From: Luidia sarsii
Lineage: Eukaryota; Echinodermata; Asteroidea; Paxillosida; Luidiidae
Length of the DNA stretch: 64,000 nucleotides
Reading direction: 5' to 3'
Assembly: GCA_949987565.1 (NCBI GenBank)
Contig: OX465105.1
Coordinates: forward strand, 62,001 to 126,000
Shown in pieces: positions 60,801-64,000 of this stretch (position 1 is its first letter; each line of letters opens with the position of its first letter). A program made the position numbers and the translations under genes. The notes below the pieces were generated by a model. It was not told the origin of the DNA, ran no database searches, and saw only the letters and a list, made by a program, of their open reading frames with translations.

Positions 60801-62142
60801 CTGAATTCGGAGTCAATTTCTATTCAAACATTTTCAGGAGAAGGGAGCGACCCTACCTGTTTCTCTGAGCTGCCATTGTCCAGTCGCTGGCATTATGGTC
60901 GACGGCAGAGAGTAACTGAGTAGGAATATAGGGTTTGCAAATTAATATTTCATTAAATATGATGATGACGAGACTCAAATTTGCCATAGGAAGAGGTCTA
61001 GGGTTCCTCTAACGACAAGTGTTAAAGTTACTGAGTTTGGAGAACATTTCTTTTGATGGTTTTCCACGGAAAGGCAACGACCCTTCATCTGTCTGAGTGT
61101 CAACTGTGTATTCATACGAGCGGACGTTGATTTGCAGATTTTGGAGGTGATGGGCAGAGATATATTCCTTGCGTGTTCATATCGTTTTACATTTTAGGTT
61201 TTCATCCTTGAAACTTGGCATGAAAGTAGCCCTAGGATTCCTCGAATGGCCTGAGTCAAAACATCTGAATTCCGAGTCAATTTCTATTCAAACATTTTCA
61301 GGAGAAGGGAGCGACCCTACCTGTTTCTCTGAGCTGCCATCGTCCAGTCGCTGGCATTATGGTCGACGGCAGACAGTAACTGAGTAGGAAGATAGGGTTT
61401 GCAAATTAATATTTAATTAAATATAATGCTGACAAGATTCAAAGTTGCCCTAGGAAGTGGTCTAGGGTTCCTCTAACGACAAGTGTTAAAGTTACTGAGG
61501 TTGGAGAACATTTCTTTTGATGGTTTTCCTCGGAAAGGCAACGACCCTTCATCTGTCTGAGTGTCAACTGTGTATTCATACGAGCGGACGTTGATTTGCA
61601 GAATTTGCAGGTGATGGGCAGAGATATATTCTTTGCGTGTTCATATCGTTTTACATTTTAGGTTTTGATTCTTGAAACTTGGCTTGAAAGTAGCCCTAGG
61701 ATTCCTCCAATGGCCTGAGTCAAAACATCTGAATTCCGAGTCAATTTCTATTCAAACATTTTCAGGAGAAGGGAGCGACCCTACCTGTTTCTCTGAGCTG
61801 CCATTGTCCAGTCGCTGGCATTATGGTCGACGGCAGAGAGTAACTGAGTAGGAAGATAGGGTTTGCAAATTAATATTTCATTAAATATGATGCTGACGAG
61901 ATTCAAATTTGCCCTAAGAAGAGGTCTAGGGTTCCTCTAACGACAAGTGTTAAAGTTACTGAGTTTGGAGAACATTTCTTTTGATGGTTTTCCACCGAAA
62001 GCCAACGACCCTTCATCCGTCTGAGTGTCAACTGTGTATTCATACGAGCGGACGTTGATTCGGAGATTTTGCAGGTGATGGGCAGAGATATATTCCTTGC
62101 GTGTTCATATCGTTTTACATTTTAGGTTTTGATTCTTGAAAC
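39838..62142. repeat. Right satellite array, about 48 A monomers in 464-bp register
   Basis: Landmarks recur at exact multiples of 464 bp throughout (for example 41681, 42145, 43537, 44929, 45393, 46321, 46785, 49105). No B unit is present. Subtypes absent from the left array include GATGATGACGAG, ATTAAATTAAATATATAGC and TATTTAAACATTTTC. Higher-order periods are visible: 2 monomers (56529/57457), 4 (57457/59313/61169; 58849/60705), 5 (50497/52817) and 7 (48681/51929; 52817/56065). Nearly all monomers keep EcoRI and SalI sites, so both enzymes should give a 464-bp ladder. Frames of 72-74 codons read from TTG or similar codons and are repeat by-products. The array stops abruptly after GATTCTTGAAAC. 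Confidence 0.93.
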
Positions 62143-62197
62143 GCAAACCCTTATCACCAATCTTAAACCCTAACCATTAACCCCCCAAACCCTATCC
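62143..62197 (-). repeat. Degenerate CCCTAA-type (telomere-like) stretch
   Basis: Contains AAACCCTTAT, TTAAACCCTAACC, TTAACCCC and AAACCCTAT, i.e. decayed TTAGGG repeats read on the minus strand. It directly adjoins the end of the satellite array. Confidence 0.55.
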
Positions 62198-62391
62198 ATT
62201 TGGAATGTTCTTTCTCAGGAAGTCCGTAGTATGTCCTCCATATCGGATTTCAAATCCTCTCTCAAAACATATTTGTTTGATCATAGTTTTCCTAATTAAT
62301 AGTATATGTAGTTTTTTCTTTGATTCTGTATAATGTTTTTAAGCGCCTTGAGCGTCTTTGCAGACGGATTCTGGCGCTCTAGAAATGTCCG
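62198..62391 (+). mobile_element. 5'-truncated LINE 3' end (CR1/L2-like)
   Basis: The frame from about 62201 to TAA 62297 encodes WNVLSQEVRSM, then SDFKSSLKTYLFDHSF. The W-N-x-L ... F-K-x-x-L-K-T-x-L-F pattern is the typical C-terminal end of CR1/L2/Rex-type reverse transcriptase ORFs in animals. A short 3' UTR with AAGCGCCTTGAGCG and TGGCGCTCTAGAAATG leads into a (TTA)n tail. All the catalytic part is missing, so it is inactive. The left limit is uncertain because it merges with telomere-like DNA. Confidence 0.7.
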
Positions 62392-62420
62392 TTATTATTA
62401 TTATTATTATTATTATTATA
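62391..62420 (+). repeat. (TTA)n microsatellite, LINE tail
   Basis: About nine TTA/ATT units directly after the LINE 3' UTR. LINEs of this type often end in a short simple repeat rather than poly(A). Confidence 0.85.
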
Positions 62421-62424
62421 AATA

Positions 62425-62570
62425 GGGGTGTGGGTTAGGGTTTTTGTAAGGGTGAGGGTTAGGGTTAGGGTTAGGTTTAGGGTTGGCGTATAAGGAAGGG
62501 TTATGGTTAGGGTTAGGGTTAGGGTTAGGGTTAGGGTTAGGGTTAGGGTTAGGGTTAGGGTTATGGTTAA
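62425..62570 (+). repeat. TTAGGG telomere-type array (interstitial)
   Basis: Degenerate at 62425-62506 (GGGTTAGGG, GGTGAGGG, TTAGGTTTAGGG, TTATGG). Nine perfect TTAGGG units follow at 62507-62560, then TTATGGTTAA. Satellite-like DNA continues on the right, so this is not the chromosome end in this assembly. TTAGGG telomeres fit most metazoans. Confidence 0.93.
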
Positions 62571-64000
62571 CCTTCAATAAGGAGGGAGTTCGTCTTTTTG
62601 GATAAGAGCATAATAACAGTCGGCGGAGAGTAGCGGAAAGATAAAGTACACTTTGGAAGTTAATAATTATCTTTATCGAAATTTGGCTTCGAAAGAGACT
62701 TTGGAATAAGCTATTGACAAGTGTTAAAATTACTGAAATGGGTGGTCATCTTCTCAAACCTGCTCTATTCAATGGGGCGAGTTGTATAGATTTGCACCTG
62801 TATAGCTATGTACGTGGTAGCGTGGGCGAGTTACTGAGGTTTGCTTTTGCGTAGTTATTTGTGAAGTTGAACGTGTAGGGGCAACCCTTGCGTCCGTCTC
62901 TATCCTTGTCATAACATCTTTCCTTTATGTTATAGGTGGGATTGGCCATTTAGTCAGATCTGTTCGGTTTCAAGATACGCGAAGACATGGGTGAAAAGAT
63001 TGTGCAAGAGCACCGCCAGCCTGTATTCTAGTCAACGGCTCTCACTGTATATACAGTTAGGTGGTCATCCTCTCAGACCTGTTCGGTCAAAAGATACGCA
63101 AGGACAAGAGTAAAATGGTTCTACAAGTGCACCGTGCGTGTCTATTCAAGTGAACAGGTCTCGCTAGATGTTCAAAGGTTAGGTGGTCATCCTCTCAGAC
63201 ATACGCAGCGATACGCGTGACAGCGTCTGGTGAACATGGGGCGATTTGTTTAGATTTGCACCTGTATAGCCATTTGCATGGTAGCGTGGCGCGAACATGG
63301 GGCGACTTACTTAAGTTTGCTTTTGCGTAAGCATAAGTAACGCCATAGAATAGCTCGAAAGAAAAATTAAATTAGCAAGTTAATATCTCCATCTATTTCA
63401 AATCGACGAAGCTAAAACTTTGCCTGCAGAGAGCCCTGAGAATAAGCTGTCGACATCATGCAGTATTAAAGTCACTGATATCGCACATGTTAAAATGATT
63501 TTATCATCACGCAAAGGGAACTATCCTTCATGACTGGGGAAGTTTGTGAGTACATGTGTGTCAGGAGGGTAGCACATGATTGTCGGCATAGAGTAGCTGG
63601 AATGAAAAATGCACTAGGCAAGTTAATATCTCCGTCAGTTTTAAATCTACGAAGCTAAAAGTTTGCCTGCAGATAGCCTTGGAAAAAGCTATCGACTTGT
63701 GTTAAAATTACTGAAATCGCACATGTTTAGATGATTTCATGATCACGCAAAGGGAACTGACATTCGTGACTGAGGAAGTGACGTTGAACGTGTTGTGGCA
63801 ACCCTTGCGCTATGTATCCTACACCGAGAAGACAAAATTATTCTACAAGTTCATCGTCCGCCTCTATCCTTGTCATAATATATTCCCTGTATGTTCTAGG
63901 GGGATTGGCCATTCAGACAGATCTGTTCGGTTTCAAGATACGCGAAGACAAGGGTGAACAGATTGTGCAAGAGCACAGCCCGCCTGTCAAGGGCTCTCAC
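62571..64000. repeat. Divergent B-like subtelomeric block (to window end)
   Basis: Starts CCTTCAATAAGGAGGGAG, the same sequence that opens the B units, directly after the TTAGGG array. It contains diverged ~120-bp subrepeats (near 62945, 63061, 63183 and 63907), a partial 240-type unit around 62661-62745, and the B-specific segments ACACCGAGAAGAC and TTTGCACCTGTATAGC. Identity to B is far lower than among B1-B8, with several indels, so it is an old relative. The 72-codon frame at 63739-63957 is by-product of the repeat. Confidence 0.8.
63375..63860. repeat. Tandem pair of ~243-bp units, likely ancestral to monomer A
   Basis: GCAAGTTAATATCTCC starts at 63375 and again at 63618. Both copies then share CGAAGCTAAAA, TTTGCCTGCAGA, AGCTATCGAC or AGCTGTCGAC, TCGCACATGTT and ATCACGCAAAGGGAACT. 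The same order of motifs, diverged, is found in A (GCAAATTAATATTTC, TTTGCCCTAGG, GTGTTAAAGTTACTGA, CCACGGAAAGGCAACGACCC) and in the last ~200 bp of B. The second copy grades into B-like DNA near 63783. Confidence 0.7.

Noticed and set aside
62201..62299. Small independent gene of about 32 codons
   Set aside because: It has no start codon and matches the C-terminal tail pattern of LINE reverse transcriptases, followed by a LINE-type 3' UTR and simple-repeat tail.
62425..62570. True chromosome end
   Set aside because: Satellite-related DNA continues for at least 1.4 kb beyond the TTAGGG array, and the array is short and partly decayed.
63739..63957. 72-codon frame at the right edge
   Set aside because: It spans diverged B-like repeat sequence, has no domain, and its frame is not kept in the related B units.

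Overview
The window is non-coding, repeat-dominated DNA from a eukaryote, most likely a metazoan. It has long tandem satellite arrays, an intact Ty3/gypsy-type LTR retrotransposon, the 3' end of a CR1/L2-like LINE, and TTAGGG telomere-type repeats. The LINE tail and the PNMA-like Gag would suit a marine invertebrate, but the sequence does not fix the species. I see no ordinary host gene, no tRNA or rRNA gene and no CRISPR array.

Layout. 1-29966: left satellite array, made of a ~464-bp monomer (A) interrupted by seven copies of a ~1222-bp unit (B) that always cut A at the same phase. The array is built from nested, near-identical segmental repeats with spacings of 6640, 4320, 3393 and 2002 bp. 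29967-30324 and 39660-39806: an eighth, 5'-truncated B copy, split by the retrotransposon. 30325-39659: a 9335-bp LTR retrotransposon with two 998-bp LTRs that look identical, flanked by a TTAA target-site duplication. 39838-62142: right satellite array of about 48 A monomers in strict 464-bp register, with no B unit and with 2-, 4-, 5- and 7-monomer higher-order repeats. 62143-62570: degenerate CCCTAA-like DNA, a 5'-truncated LINE 3' end with a (TTA)n tail, then a TTAGGG array including nine perfect copies. 62571-64000: a divergent B-like block containing a tandem pair of ~243-bp units that look like the ancestral unit of A.

The retrotransposon carries a tRNA-Ser-like primer site, gag with a CCHC zinc knuckle, and pol in the order PR-RT-RNase H-IN. 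Pol is in the -1 frame, reached through a GGGAAAA heptamer that lies 6 nt before a 10-bp hairpin. Downstream of pol, in the position where env would sit, is a third small ORF with the motif blocks of an SGNH/GDSL hydrolase. It is split by a one-base frame change at a T6 run. This esterase-bearing element is the most interesting object in the window; the second is the record of satellite evolution, from a ~240-bp unit to a 464-bp dimer to A/B higher-order repeats.
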